From positions 14,808,001-14,872,000 of the forward strand of contig CM057235.1 of assembly GCA_029891385.1 (NCBI GenBank): 64,000 bases of DNA. Direction: 5' to 3'. The position numbers and the translations under genes are program-made. Below the pieces are notes generated by a model. That model was not told the DNA's origin. It ran no database searches and worked only from the letters and a program-made list of their open reading frames with translations. Position 1 is the first letter of the stretch, and every line of letters starts with the position of its first letter. Source of the stretch: Erythroxylum novogranatense. Its lineage: Eukaryota > Streptophyta > Magnoliopsida > Malpighiales > Erythroxylaceae. Below are positions 27,021-39,315 of this stretch, piece after piece.

Positions 27021-28415
27021 TGTTAGTAGTGTGCCCTAGGCCAATGAACATTTGTGATTCATGTATTAATATTATGATTTGTTAATAATATATTATGAGG
27101 TATTACGTTTCATATATGCATGTATTTCGTTTATGTAATGTGATTTACATTCCATGAATAGTATTAGACTTATGTCATTAAGTATGTGACTTGATAGTAA
27201 AACCATAAGCGTTATAACACTATTCTAGACTGTCCCTGGTCGATCATTATTGGTGGAACAATAATGAATTAAGACTAGTATGTGTTCTGATTGATGATCA
27301 CATTTTACTGATCATGGATATGAGATATCAAATCAGAAACATAGATATATGTTAGAGAACATATATTGGACCGACCCACATAAAGAATACTACATGGTTT
27401 CATGTCATTAGTGATTCTTAATATGGTTTGACTATAGTCCTTTGACCTGAAGTCATCATGGTTCCCTACATGAGGAATTCGGTGTTTTGATATTAGACTA
27501 AGTTATTTTTAACCGAATAACAAATAGTCTTATGTTGGACATCAAATGAATCATGCGGAGGGATGTGAATGACGTAGATGGGATTTGTACCTCTCTTAAG
27601 TGAGAGAGATATCATTTGAGCCTCTTGACAAGTGTGACTGAAGAAATGCATGGCCGTGCTCAAATGAATTGATGAAGAGTCATCAATGTCATTTGTTATA
27701 ATCAGTCAACTTGGGGATCAAGAAACTATGATTAATCAAAGGTTGACATGTACCATGCCTTGTGATTAATCTTGATATCGTGTTACAAAAGGACTGAGCC
27801 TATAACCATAGTTACAGGTTAAATCAGATTATCAATCCTCATTTGATTTGGGTAGTCATAATGTCTTGCTAGAGGCCGCTTATGACTTATGGGCCTTGAA
27901 GTGTAATCAAGCTCATTGCCAACATCAAATGAGCCTACAGGGTCGCACACAAAGAGTGATGTGATCTTGTTGAATAAATATATTTAGATATATTTATTGG
28001 GCTAGATTTAATTAAGTTGTCGGGCTTTTATTATATATGATATAATGGGCCGAAACTTAATAGGGCCTAAATGAGATTAGGGTTTCTCTATAAATAGGAA
28101 AACTTAGGTCTCATTAGGTTAAGGGAAGAAAAGACGAAACCCTAACCGCCATCTAAGAGAACGATCGTGCGACGTTCAGAAAGTATTTTCAAGACGTGCT
28201 AGCACATTACAGCCGCAGCCCGAATTGTGGATGCTCGTGTGGATACCGGTAGAGGACATTAGCGATTTGTAGTGTCTTGGAATCCAAAAAGAAGCAATCC
28301 ATTCACAAAAATAAGGTATTTTCGTTAATCCTTCGTGTTTTCGATTATACGTGATGTTCTTGTATGGTCTTTTTCGCAGCGTATTGTGAATACTCGGACC
28401 GTACGCGATCCAACA
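27021..28415 (+). repeat. Outer Copia 5' LTR
   Basis: 1395 bp, starting TGTTAGTAGTGTGCCC and ending GATCCAACA. Nearly the same sequence recurs from 43515. The copy lacks about 30 bp (CTTATTCTCTTAGGCCTAAT region) that the 3' LTR has near 44460-44490. Transcription likely starts within; TATAAATAGG at 28091-28100 is a plausible TATA box. Confidence 0.93.
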
Positions 28416-28416
28416 G

Positions 28417-28429
28417 TGGTATCAGATCC
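28417..28429 (+). other. Primer binding site (initiator Met-tRNA)
   Basis: TGGTATCAGATCC begins two bases after the LTR end. This matches the TGGTATCAGAGCC site used by Copia elements with one change. Confidence 0.88.
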
Positions 28430-28785
28430 AGGTTCTTCTGTAAAATCGTTAATATACGTGTTTTTGATTACATGTGTTCACGATTTTGGCTTCTGTATAA
28501 TCGAAAATATATACATGTTTGGATTACATGTGTTTACGGATTTGGATTCTGTAGAGATAAAAATATGCATGTTTTGATTACATGTGCTCACGGTTTTGGT
28601 TTCGTGATACGAAAGTGTTTTTATTTCATGCATGTTGTTTTCGGATTTGTTGATTATCTTGGTACTGATGAGAATATATGACAAGCATGAAGGGTTTGAC
28701 CGACAGGTGGTGGCTGCTAGGGTTTCCACCATGTAAGACATGAATCTGGAATGGGAAACCGCAAGTATTCATGTTAGACAAGGAT

Positions 28786-29085
28786 ACTCCAGTCGACTAG
28801 CATCTCTTCCAGTCGACTAGAAGTGTTCCAGTCGATTGGTTGGAGAGCGGAGATGAGCGTTTCAGCAAAAAATGTTCGTTCCATTCGACTGATAATGATT
28901 CCAGTCGACTAATACAAGTCGACCAGTCGACTAGCATCTCTTCCAGTCGACTGGTTGGAGGGCGGAGATGAGTTTTTGGTAAAAAACGTTTGTTCCAGTC
29001 GACTGAAATTGGTTCCAGTCGACTATCATCTTTTCCAATGATCGGTAGCACAAGTCGATCAATCGACTATCGCCTTTTCCAATGA
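28786..29085 (+). repeat. GTCGACT-rich repeats in the outer Copia leader
   Basis: About ten diverged units around CCAGTCGACT, several followed by AGCATCTCTT or GGTTGGAG. They lie between the primer site and gag. The element at 32541-42304 has a comparable cluster in the same part of its leader. Confidence 0.85.
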
Positions 29086-29779
29086 TTGAAAGCCCAAAGA
29101 AGGCGCTTTCCCACGCTTGTTTATTTGTTATGTGTTATATATTCTGGGTGATGTTACATGTGCTTATTTATATTTTTTGAATATTTATATTCATGTGTAA
29201 GTTACTATTCTATATTTCTAATATATATTTACTCAAGTATGTTGTAGTATAGGATTAGAAATAGCATAGTACAAACACCCTTACTAATAGGATTAGTAGC
29301 CTTCATAATGTACTAAGAACGACCCTCTTCATAATTTTAAGTTTATGTGCCTTCCATAAATCTTTACCAATGTTTATCTCTAGCTTATCCTTATGTGGGT
29401 TTTTGCCAAAGCAAGGCATGTAGGGATCATCTAGAGAAGACATTTGAATAATGGTGCTATTCATAGGTAAAGTATGGTTAAACTTAACTAAGCTATCAAA
29501 ACGGTTTTGGGCTTAGGGCATAAGATTGGGTTTATACATACATGCAGTACATAAGATGTATTTTAACATAAGCCCATCAAGAGTTACATGTGATGTAATT
29601 GAAAAGAGTTTTCTACCTAAATAACTAAGTCTTGAGTGTTTAGCCAAAGCTTTCTTAGGACTTAGTGAAATATGGATCTTGTTTCTCTCATTCTTCATTT
29701 GAGGGTTATTTATTTGAGTGGGAGCTAATACCTCATAATATATGAATGTTGACCCTTGTTGCATAATTTTTTGTAGATT

Positions 29780-30760
29780 ATGGCCACTCCATCCACAAAC
29801 CTTTCTATGCGATCTATCTTAGAGAAAGAAAAGCTTAGTGGAACAAATTTCCTAGATTGATATAGGAACTTGAGAATTGTTCTCAAGCAAGAAAGAAAAC
29901 TTTATGTCTTAAAAGAGCCCATCCCTGAGGAACCACCGGCAAATGCACCTAAGGCTCAAAAGGATGCTTACATGAAGCATATCAATGACTCTACAGATGT
30001 GTCATGCCTTATGTTAGGCGCCATGATCTCTGACCTTCAGAAGGATTTAGAGGAAATGGAGGCCTATGACATGCTTGCTTAACTGAAAGCTATGTTTCAA
30101 GAGCAAGCACGCCAAGAGAGGTTTAGAACCACTAAGGCATTGAGATCATGCAAGATGACTCCTGGCAACCCGTGAGTGCTCATGTTCTCAAGATGAAGAG
30201 TTACATTCATCATCTTGAGAAATTAGGTGCACCTGTTAGTCAAGAATTGGCAACTGATCTTATTCTAGCATCTTTGACTAATGAATATGATCAGTTCATT
30301 CTTAACTATAACATGCATAATATGGAGAAGTCCATTGACGAATTGCATGGGATGTTGAAAACTGCTGAAGAGAACTTAAAGGGAAAGGTTAAGACCACCA
30401 ATGAAGTTCTTGTGGTTCAAAAGGGAAAAGCTTTCAAGAAGAAGGGCCCAGCAAAGGACAAAGGTAAAGTACCCAAGTCCAAGCCCAAGCCCAAGCCTAA
30501 AGCTAAGACTAAGGCACCTAAGGAGGGAGTTTGCTTTCATTGCAATGAACTTGGTCATTGGAAAAGGAACTGCAAACTCTATTTGGAAGAGCTGAAAGAG
30601 AAGAAGAATAGTGCGACTATTTCTTCAGGTATGTTTGTTATAGAAATCAATTTTACTCCTTCTGCATCTTGGGTATTAGATGCTGGAGCTGCAACTCACA
30701 TTTGTACTAATGTGCAGAGTCTAAGAAGGACTAGAAGATTGATGTCCGTGAGATCGACTG
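29780..30760 (+). pseudogene. Outer Copia gag and protease
   Basis: The ATG at 29780 gives MATPSTNLSMRSILEKEKL, then FLD-stop-YRNLRIVL, where a TGA (29858) replaces Trp. A second stop (TAA) follows MEAYDMLA near 30081. The nucleocapsid zinc knuckle CFHCNELGHWKRNC (about 30532-30573) follows a Lys/Pro-rich stretch. The protease region reads WVLDAGAATHIC: the catalytic D-T/S-G is D-A-G here, a probable inactivating change. A frameshift near 30715-30765 passes into the integrase frame. Confidence 0.85.
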
Positions 30761-30761
30761 C

Positions 30762-31754
30762 ATGGTGGGAAATGGAGCAAGAGTTGCTGCTTTATCCGTG
30801 GGGACTTATGATCTTATTTTGCCTACTGGGCTCATTTTGGAACTCAAGAACTGTTATTATGTACCTATTATGAGTATGAACATTATTTCTTTTGCTTGTT
30901 TAGAGAATGATGGATTTAAATTTTCTATTGAGAATAGAAGTATTTCCATTTATAAGAATGACATTTTATATGGCATTGTGGGTCAATTAAATGGCATTTA
31001 TACTCTAGACACTGAGTTTGTTACAAATGAGCCCATCTATAATATAAATACCAAGAAGTTTAAATCTAACGATTTGAACCCAACCTATCTCTGGCATTAT
31101 CGCTTAGGCCATGTAAATGAAAAACGCATTTTAAAACTCCATCAAGATGGATTCATTGATTCTTTTGAATCTTTTGAGACATGTGATTCTTGTTTATTGG
31201 GTAAGATGACAAAGGCCCCCTTCACAGGTAAAGGGGAAAGGGCCAATAAGCTATTGGGCCTTATACATACCGATGTATGCGGTCCTTTTAGCATTTCAGA
31301 GAGAGGAGGTTATTTGTATTTCATTACTTTTTCAGATGACTTCAGTAGATATGGGTATGTCTATTTAATGAAGCACAAATCTGAATCTTTTGAAAAGTTC
31401 AAAGAATATAAGAATAAAGTACAAAATCAGCTTGGAAAAATAATTAAAATCCTTCGATCTGATCGAGGAGGTGAATACTTAAGCCAAGAGTTTGATGATT
31501 ATCTTAAGGATTGTGGAATCGTTTCACAATTGACTCCTTCAGGAACTCCTCAATGGAATGGTGTTTCTGAAAGGAGAAATCGAACTTTATTAGATATGGT
31601 TCGATCAATGATGAGTCAAACTGATCTTCCAAAATATTTCTGGGGCTATGCTTTAGAAACAGCAGCATTTATATTGAACCGTATTCCTTCAAAGGTTGTA
31701 GAAAAGACACCTTATGAGATATGGACCGGAAGCGTCCCAATTTATCTTTTCTAA
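30762..31754 (+). pseudogene. Outer Copia integrase region
   Basis: Open for 330 codons: GAG-pre-integrase with LWHYRLGHVNEKRI and CDSC (HHCC zinc site), then the DDE core with HTDVCGP, FSDDFSRYGY and SERRNRTLLDMVRSMM. Frame is lost after KTPYEIWTGSVP, and the downstream KIWGCEAY block sits in another frame. Confidence 0.9.
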
Positions 31755-32540
31755 AGATTTGGGGTTGTGAGGCTTATGAAGGCGTCCAATTGCTGACAAG
31801 TTGGCACCCAAATCTAAAAATGTTATTTTGTGGGATATCCTAAGGAAACTAAAGGATATTACTTTTACATCCCAAAGAGAACAAAGTGTTTGTTGCTCGA
31901 AATGGTTTTTTCTTAGAGAAGGAATTTGTTTCCAAAGGAAACAGTGGGAATAAAGTACAACTTGAAGAAATTCAAGTTTCACAAAATGACATTGAGCCTG
32001 AAAAGGAGATTGAAGCGAGCTCACAAGCTGTTTATGAGTAGTCTTCAACAACACAAGGCCTACGTAGATCTGATAGGATTCGTCATGAACCTGAGAGGTA
32101 TGGATTTCTCGTTACTGATGATGATAATGTGATGCTCATCGATCATAATGAGCCCACAACCTATCAAGAAGCTATGGAAAGTCCAGAATCTACTAAATGG
32201 TTAGAGGCCATGAAAGCAGAGATGCAATCCATGTATGACAATCAAGTTTGGACTTTGATTGATCCGTCTGATGGCTTGAAGACCATTGGATGCAAATGGG
32301 TTTTCAAAAAGAAACTCGACATGGATGGAAATGTGCACACTTATAAAGCAAGACTTGTTGCTAAAGGTTATCAACAAGTTCATGGAATTGATTATGATGA
32401 GACATTTTCTCCAGTGGTCATGATCAAATCCATTAGAATTCTTATTGCCATAGCTGCATACTATGATTATGAGATATGGCAAATGGATGTCAAAACGACT
32501 TTCCTTAATGGAAACTTACTTGAGGATGTATACATGATAC
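31755..32540 (+). pseudogene. Outer Copia reverse transcriptase, 5' part
   Basis: Linker then RT start: STKWLEAMKAEMQSMYDNQVW, GCKWVFKKKLDMDGNVHTYK, ARLVAKGYQQ and YEIWQMDVKTTFLNG (first catalytic Asp). It breaks at EDVYM where the inner Copia element is inserted; the last bases GATAC (32536-32540) are repeated at 42305. Confidence 0.92.
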
Positions 32541-34392
32541 TGTAGAAAAATCCCGGTGTCAGCATCACATGCCCACGGTGCGGAAAACAGAATTTTTTTA
32601 TTCCGGGACCTTCCCGAAAGTCAGGATCCATGTGTCTATACAACAAACTCAAACCATAACGGCCAAAGGAGACCGTCTCTAACGGTATCCACGCAGAGAT
32701 CGGAGAACCTAACCGGGACAAACCCTTTGACCCGGGAATAGTTAGAACAAATTAAAGAGTGTTAGCTCTTACCTTTGTCCTTGGAGAGCTTAAGAGGAAG
32801 CTTGAAGCAGATGAAAACTTGGAGAAGATGAGAATGAAGATCGTTGAAGAAGAAGAGAATGACTTAGGATTTTCTCAAAATCCTCTCTTATTTCCTCATT
32901 CTTCCAAAACCCACGACCATCTCTTTCTTTAACAAAGAAACTCTTTCTTTTATATCAAAGCCAACGATCATCCTTCATCTTCACTCAACTTTATAGTTTT
33001 GTCTTTTAGTCATTTATTATAACTAATGACTAGGCATGAAATGGAAGCTTCTCCTTCCTTTCCACTTCATCCACGTATATACATATATATATATATTAAT
33101 TTTTTAATTAATTAAATATATATATATATAAATAAATGCTGATGTGGTCCAGTCACACTGGGGTCGGTCCTACCGACCTACCGGGTCCCGGTATGGGAAA
33201 AACCCCCGGAAACGTTTTTCAGCAATATTGATGTCGCGATCTCATCGGGACATATCTCGATCTCATTGGGATCCATTTAATCCGTTTGCTCTCCATATAT
33301 TGGAACTCTGTCTAAAACTATTTTACGAATTCTCCGAGACACTCTTATGCGTGTGACCCATTAGGTTCCCGGTTATGTTGGCCACTTAGATCAACAATTA
33401 ATCCAAGCAAGTCATGAGCGGTATCTAGCAACACATCATGAACCCCAATTGACCGGAAAGTAATTGGTTTGACGAATGAACATGTATTCATCATGAACCA
33501 TATCACGAACCTTTCCATAGACAATTACCGTGCAATTCGTCCTTTCACCATGCTATACCCCACTTGGTTATGAGTATGGGCAATGTGTCAACTTTACTAG
33601 ATCGACTACGCCAAATCTAGTCCAAGTGATTTCAGTTCTTGTCCTGGGACTCATTACTTTATATGTCACTGAAGACACCCTTCATGACATATATACTCCG
33701 GCCAGAGATTTCCAAGTAATGACCCTGACAAGAGGCCATGGGTATCATCTTCGCTATCACGTAAGTGGTGAATCCTCTATTGGCTACTCAATTACCTTCA
33801 ATACCTCAAGTCGCACCCAATCACCACCCTATGAGCAACCTCGTAAGGCAACAAGGAATGGAGTCAAAGCACGTAATCAAGATTCAAGATATCCTCGAGC
33901 ACCTCAAGTCTAAGGATACTGCACCATTGCTATGATGAGATTATCACTAACATTAGAATAGGACATCCATGTGATGATCTCATAGCAGTCATCCAATGTA
34001 CTTACTACCTCTAGTAAGCATCCACATCTCAACCCTAAATATCTCATATTTACAGCTTCGAGATCCACCGCTGACCTAATCAAGGAGTTTAAGATATGCT
34101 AGTCTTCCGGATTACCGATGTCCGATCTCAAGAATCTTATGACTAGGGATAATTTAGCTATCGACATAATTGCACATGATAGGAATCTCAGAGTATGATC
34201 ACATCACAATTTCCTTCATGCTATGTCATATATCATGGACTTCATTAATTTGCTTATTGATCAATATCGCTTCATAAATAATGAACAAAGAACGTAATGA
34301 AATATGCCTTTCTTTATTTATTCATAAAGACCGTACACAAATTTGTACAAAATGCGCTTAAAGACGATTGCCTTCGTGGCACTACTCTAACA
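32541..34392 (-). repeat. Inner Copia 3' LTR
   Basis: 1852 bp. In element sense it begins TGTTAGAGTAGTGCC (34392) and ends TTTTTCTACA (32541). It pairs with 40437-42304. Differences are mostly 1-2 base indels, many at CAG/CTG sites. Short open frames inside (for example 33530-33913) are not genes. Confidence 0.94.
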
Positions 34393-34504
34393 ATCTCCCA
34401 CTGACCTAAAGCCAATCGCCTTGATATCTAATACCATAAAGTAGTACATGAGAATCAAAACTCTTTTGTGATAATGGCTTTGTCAACGGATCGACAATAT
34501 TCGC

Positions 34505-37001
34505 TCAGGGGCATTCTCTCGATCCGACATCACCTCGCCCAATGATCTCCCGATCGATGATATCTGCGAGTACGTGTTTGGATCGTTGATGAGACCTTGG
34601 TTCCTTCGCTGCAAGAATAGCCCCATTGTTGTCACAATACAACCGTGGGCCCATCATCGCTAGGAACCACACCAAGTTCAAGAATGAACTTCGATCCAAA
34701 TCGCTTACTTTGCTTTGCTTCAAGCGGCAATGTACTCGCCTCGGTCATTGAATCAGCAATCGCCTTGTTTGAACTCTTCCAACCGATCGCCTCACTGCTC
34801 AAAGTGAATATGTAACCTGATTGGGATTTGGAATCATCCTTATCGATTGAAAATCGCATTTGTATACCCGCCACCGGAGATCTCCGTCCCCATATATCAA
34901 GAACACATCCTAGTCCTTCGCAAGTACTTAAGGATATTCTCGACATCCACCCAAAGGACCTCACCAGATCCGATTGGTATCCGCCAGAACACTTAGAGCG
35001 TATGATACATCGGGTCTCGTGACATAGCATAGCGTACATGATAGATCCTACCGCAGATGCATACGGGATCATATTCATGCGCATCCTCTCATCTTGTGTC
35101 TTAGGACACATAGATTTCGAGAGTGTTATCCCATGAGTCACGAGAAGGTACCCTCTCTTGGATTGCTCCATGTTAAACCCTTTTAACATCTTGTCTATGT
35201 ACGTTAATTGTGAAAGACCAAGCAACCTTTTTGATCTATCTCTATAGATCCTTATCCTAAGGTTATAAGTTGCTTCACCAAGGTCTTTCATGGCAAATTG
35301 TTTGGACAACCAAATCTTGACTGATTGTAGCATCGAGACATCGTTTCCTAGCAATAATATGTCATCTACATACAGCACAAGGAATACGATTGTAGTCCCA
35401 CTAACCTTCTTATACACACAGTATTCATCCGGATTTTGTGAGAAACCAAACTCTTGGATTACCTCATCAAAACGGATGTTCCAACTCCTGGATGCTTGCT
35501 TCAATCCATAGATGGATTTTTGAAGCTTGCATACCTTTTCGCCATCATAGGAGGTGAAGCCCTCAGGTTGTGTCATATACACATCCTCAGCTAGATTTCC
35601 ATTTAGGAAAGTTGTCTTCACATCCATTTGCCATATCTCATAATCATAATGAGTGACAATGGCTAGGAGTATCCTAATGGATTTAAGCATTGCTACTGGG
35701 CTGAAGGTCTCGTCGTAGCCAACTCCTTGTCTTTGACGAAAGCCTTTAGCCACAAGCCTTGCTTTATAGGTAATTACATTACCATCCATGTCGGTTTTCT
35801 TTTTGAAAACCCATTTGCAACCTATGGGTTTTAGTCCTTCGGGTGCCTCAACCAAAGTCCATACTTGGTTTTCATACATGGAATCCATTTCAGCCTGTAT
35901 GGCATGAAGCCATTTCTGAGACTCTGAATTCTTCAGAACCTCTTCATAGGTGGTAGGCTCATCATCTTCTATGAGCAATATGTCATTCTGTTCATTCACG
36001 AGAAATCCATATCTCTCGGGAACAGAGCGTATCCTACGTGACCTACTTAACTTCGTGTGTTGTAGAAGGTTGAATCGTTACTTAATCTGTATGAATCACG
36101 CCAGTTCAGCAGCTTGATTCAAGGCTCTGTTCGAGCATCCCGAACTTCTTCAAGTTCAATCTTGCTCCCACCGCCTTCTTGTAAAAGAAACTCTTTCTTT
36201 AAAGACAACATGCTTTGAAACAAACACCTTTGTTCCTCGCAGAGGTAGAATTGATATCCCATTGTTTCTTTAGGATATCCTACGAACAAACACTTGTCAA
36301 ACTTTGCATCAAGTTTATCCGATCGTGTCCGCTTCACATAAGGTGACAACCCCAAACTTTCAAATGAGTAAGATAGGGTTTTTTTGTTAGTCCACATCTC
36401 ATATGGAGTAACATCAACTGTCTTTGATGGAACTCTGTTTAACAAGTAAACAGTTGTCTCTATTGCATACCCCCAAAAGGATTTTGGTAACTTTGCAAAG
36501 CTCATCATTGATCGTACCATGTCTAACAAGGTTCGATTTCTCCTTTCTGCCACACCATTATGCTGTGGTGTGTAAGGAGGAGTCCATTGAGATAAAATCT
36601 CATTATCTCTGAGATAATCCAAAAACTCTTGGTCTAAGTATTCCCCACCACGATTTGATCGCAATGTCTTGATACTTTTCCCACGTTGGTTTTCTACTTC
36701 ATTTTTGAATTGTTTGAACTTTTCAAATGCTTCAGATTTGTATCTCATCAGATACAGGTACCCATATCGAGAATAATCATCAATAAAGGTAATGAAGTAA
36801 AGACAACCACTTCTGGCATGGATGGACATCGGACCACATACATCTGAATGTATTAGGTCTAATACTCCAATATTGCTCACCCTTTCCCTTAAAGGGTAAC
36901 TTAGTCATCTTGCCTAATAAACAAGATTCACATGTGTCATATGATTCATAATCAAATGACCCTAAACTTCCACTCTTATGGAGCTTAGCTATGTCTCTCA
37001 T
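34505..37001 (-). pseudogene. Inner Copia pol: integrase, RT and RNase H
   Basis: Integrase pieces at 37001-36119: CESCLLGKMTK, HSDVCGPMS, FIDDYSRYGY, ERRNRTLLDMVRSMM and CLFVGYPKET. The RT is open at 35999-34632: GCKWVFKKKTDMDGN, WQMDVKTTFLNG and VLYVDDILLLGND (YVDD core). In the RNase H part the frame stays open but reads as nonsense between recognisable blocks (SIMYAMLC, SQSGYIFTL, GWKSSNKAIADSMTEA, YCDNNGAILAAKEPRSHQRSK). I attribute this to many 1-2 base changes at CAG/CTG positions. Either real decay or consensus error would break the protein. Confidence 0.88.
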
Positions 37002-37360
37002 TTATATGGCCAAGCGACAATGCCATAAGTAAGTTGATTTTAAATTATCTCGCTTATGTCTTTTCGTGTCATTGACATTCATAATTGATGTGACATATCT
37101 AATATGTAAATTCCATTGCATAATGTACCAAGACCATAAAGCATTCCATTCAAACTAATAGAACAACCATTGTTACTAAAAGTCAAATGGAAACCAAATT
37201 TATTTAAACAAGAAATGATAATATGTTCTTTGTTAATACAGTACAAAATAACATTCATCCAATTTAATTACAAGCCCAAAGGGGAGTGATAAGAAATAAG
37301 TGCTTACGGCTAATGCAAAGAACTCTTGCTCCATTTCCCACACGCAGTTCTAGTTCTCCT

Positions 37361-38321
37361 TCACGAGTCGCTCATCGTCCCCGAGGCCCTCGTGATATCA
37401 TTGCATATGTGTGAGCCACAACCGGTATCTAATACCCATATGTTATGGTCAGAAACAGTATTAACCTCAATGACAAACATATCTGAAGAAGTCGAGGCAT
37501 CTGATGCCTTCTTCTGCTTCAATTCAGCCAGATAGACTTTACAATTTCGCTTCCAGTGGCCAATCTTGCCACAATGGAAGCAAGTCCCTTTTGGTGCAGT
37601 CTCTTTAGTTTTCTTCTTGGCTGCACTTCCTTTTGGTTTCTTAAACCTTTTCTTCTTTAGATTCTTTTTCTTTGAACCAGAAGAAAAAGCCACCATAAGC
37701 ACTTGCTTACTATCCTTCTTGATAGATTGCTTTCATTGCTTTTGAAAGCAGATTGATCAACTCAGGGATTGTCGTGGATATTTGGTTCATCCGATAGTTT
37801 AACACAAACTGTGAATAACTATCAGACAATCCAACTAGAATTAAGTCAACACTTAATTCATAATCCATAACAAAACCTAAGACGGCCAATCTCTCAATAT
37901 ACCCATACATCTTCAGTGTATACTGCACTGCAGATGAACCTGGAGTCATCTTAGTAGTGAAGAGTAGCCTCGAGGTCTCAAACCTTTCAGACCGAGCTTG
38001 CTCATCAAACATCTCCCTAAGATGAAACACTATGGTATGAGCATCCATAGACTCATGCTGGTTCTGCAGCTCTGGTGACATCGAGGCAAGCATAATGCAG
38101 GTTGCCATGTCACTGTCTTTAAGATGCTTACGATATGCTTTCTGATCCTCATCAGAAGCATCAGTAGCAGGTGGATTAGGAAGTGGAACATCTAGGATAT
38201 ATCCTAGTTCTTCAGACCTGAGAACAATTCTCAGATTTCTCAGCCAATCTAGAAAATTTAGTCCAGTTAATTTGTTGGAGTCCATAAGTGAGCGCAAATT
38301 CACACTGGAAATCATTTTCAA
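37361..38321 (-). pseudogene. Inner Copia gag and protease
   Basis: Gag opens MKMISSVNLRSLMDSNKLTG at 38321 and continues FLDWLRNLRIVLRSEELGYI to 37710, then a frame break. The zinc knuckle CFHCGKIGHWKRNC follows at about 37587-37546, then the protease motif WVLDTGCGSHIC (catalytic D-T-G intact). The frame fails after CNDITRA, where CAG/CTG-type losses cluster. Confidence 0.9.
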
Positions 38322-38477
38322 TAACCGATAGGGAAAGAGAGAAAGAATGTTAGAATAGAATTACATGCATGATCATAAGGACTTGAATGACATGCATATG
38401 GCTCCCACTAGTTTCAAAGAATCCATAACCCTCAGTACGAATCCAAGAAATATTATGACAAAACGTCCTAGTGGGTC

Positions 38478-38659
38478 GATATCCGATATTACTAACAATG
38501 ACCTTGGGTTTACCCAACAAGCCACCTTAGGTCAATCGGTAGGTATCGGTCATACCAATTGCATCATAGATATCCGACATTACTAAAATGACCTTGGGTT
38601 TACCCAACAAACCACCTTAGATCTATCAGCAGGTATCGGTCATACCATTTGTTTCATAG
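38478..38659. repeat. 91-bp tandem duplication in the leader
   Basis: Two copies (38478-38568 and 38569-38659), both beginning GATATCCGA and containing ACCTTGGGTTTACCCAACAA and GGTATCGGTCATACCA. They differ at a handful of bases. A partial third phrase (TTGGGTTTACCCAACA) occurs at about 38876. Confidence 0.85.
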
Positions 38660-39094
38660 ATGCAACTATCGACTAGTGCTATCAACTCGTGATGTATGCA
38701 CACACATTGGGTTATCAACTCTTGATATGCGTACATCTGATGCACACTACCCAATTTCGCCTCTGTCCACGTTGACCTTGAGTTTGCTCAACAAATCAAC
38801 GCTTCTAGTGAAAACCGACCCATTAATCCGAAAATCTTATTTTCATGGTTCGAACATATCCGTATAGAGTGAGCTTGGGTTTACCCAACAACCAACTCTA
38901 TAAAAACTCTGGTTCTCCCCATATTAATGGAAGGCGTTAGTTTTTATATGATATTTGAGGGTTTTCAGGTCTCATCTTCTTCTCCTCCAAGCCGTAGGAT
39001 TATAGTCACCATGACTATATGGAATGATTTAGGGTCTATCATCAATCACATTGAATCTATACCTAAAATCATCCATCATCCCACCTTTGCATGT

Positions 39095-39315
39095 TGTAAG
39101 TCGACTTGTGTATGTATAAGTCGACTTATGCTAGTGTGTAAGTCGACTTATGCATGTGTAAGTCGACTTGTGCAGCTGTGCACGAATAAGTCGACTTGTA
39201 CCATTGTGCAAGTCGACTTATGCGTCTACAGTGCACGGACAAGTTGACTTGTGCATGTGTAAGTCGACTTATCCGAAAATACAAGTCGACTTATACATGT
39301 ATTAGTCGACTTATC
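39095..39315. repeat. AAGTCGACTT palindromic repeats in the inner Copia leader
   Basis: About eleven units of AAGTCGACTT or close variants, spaced 12-25 bp and alternating with TGTGCATGTGT-like spacers. Each unit is its own reverse complement, so the array is strand-symmetric. Confidence 0.88.

Noticed and set aside
28786..29085. CRISPR-like direct repeats
   Set aside because: The repeats are short GTCGAC palindromes in a retrotransposon leader with variable spacing, and the genome is eukaryotic.
33144..33913. Open frames of 70 and 127 codons (and similar ones at 41040-41868)
   Set aside because: They lie within the two LTRs of the inner Copia in the antisense direction and are not conserved between the LTR copies.
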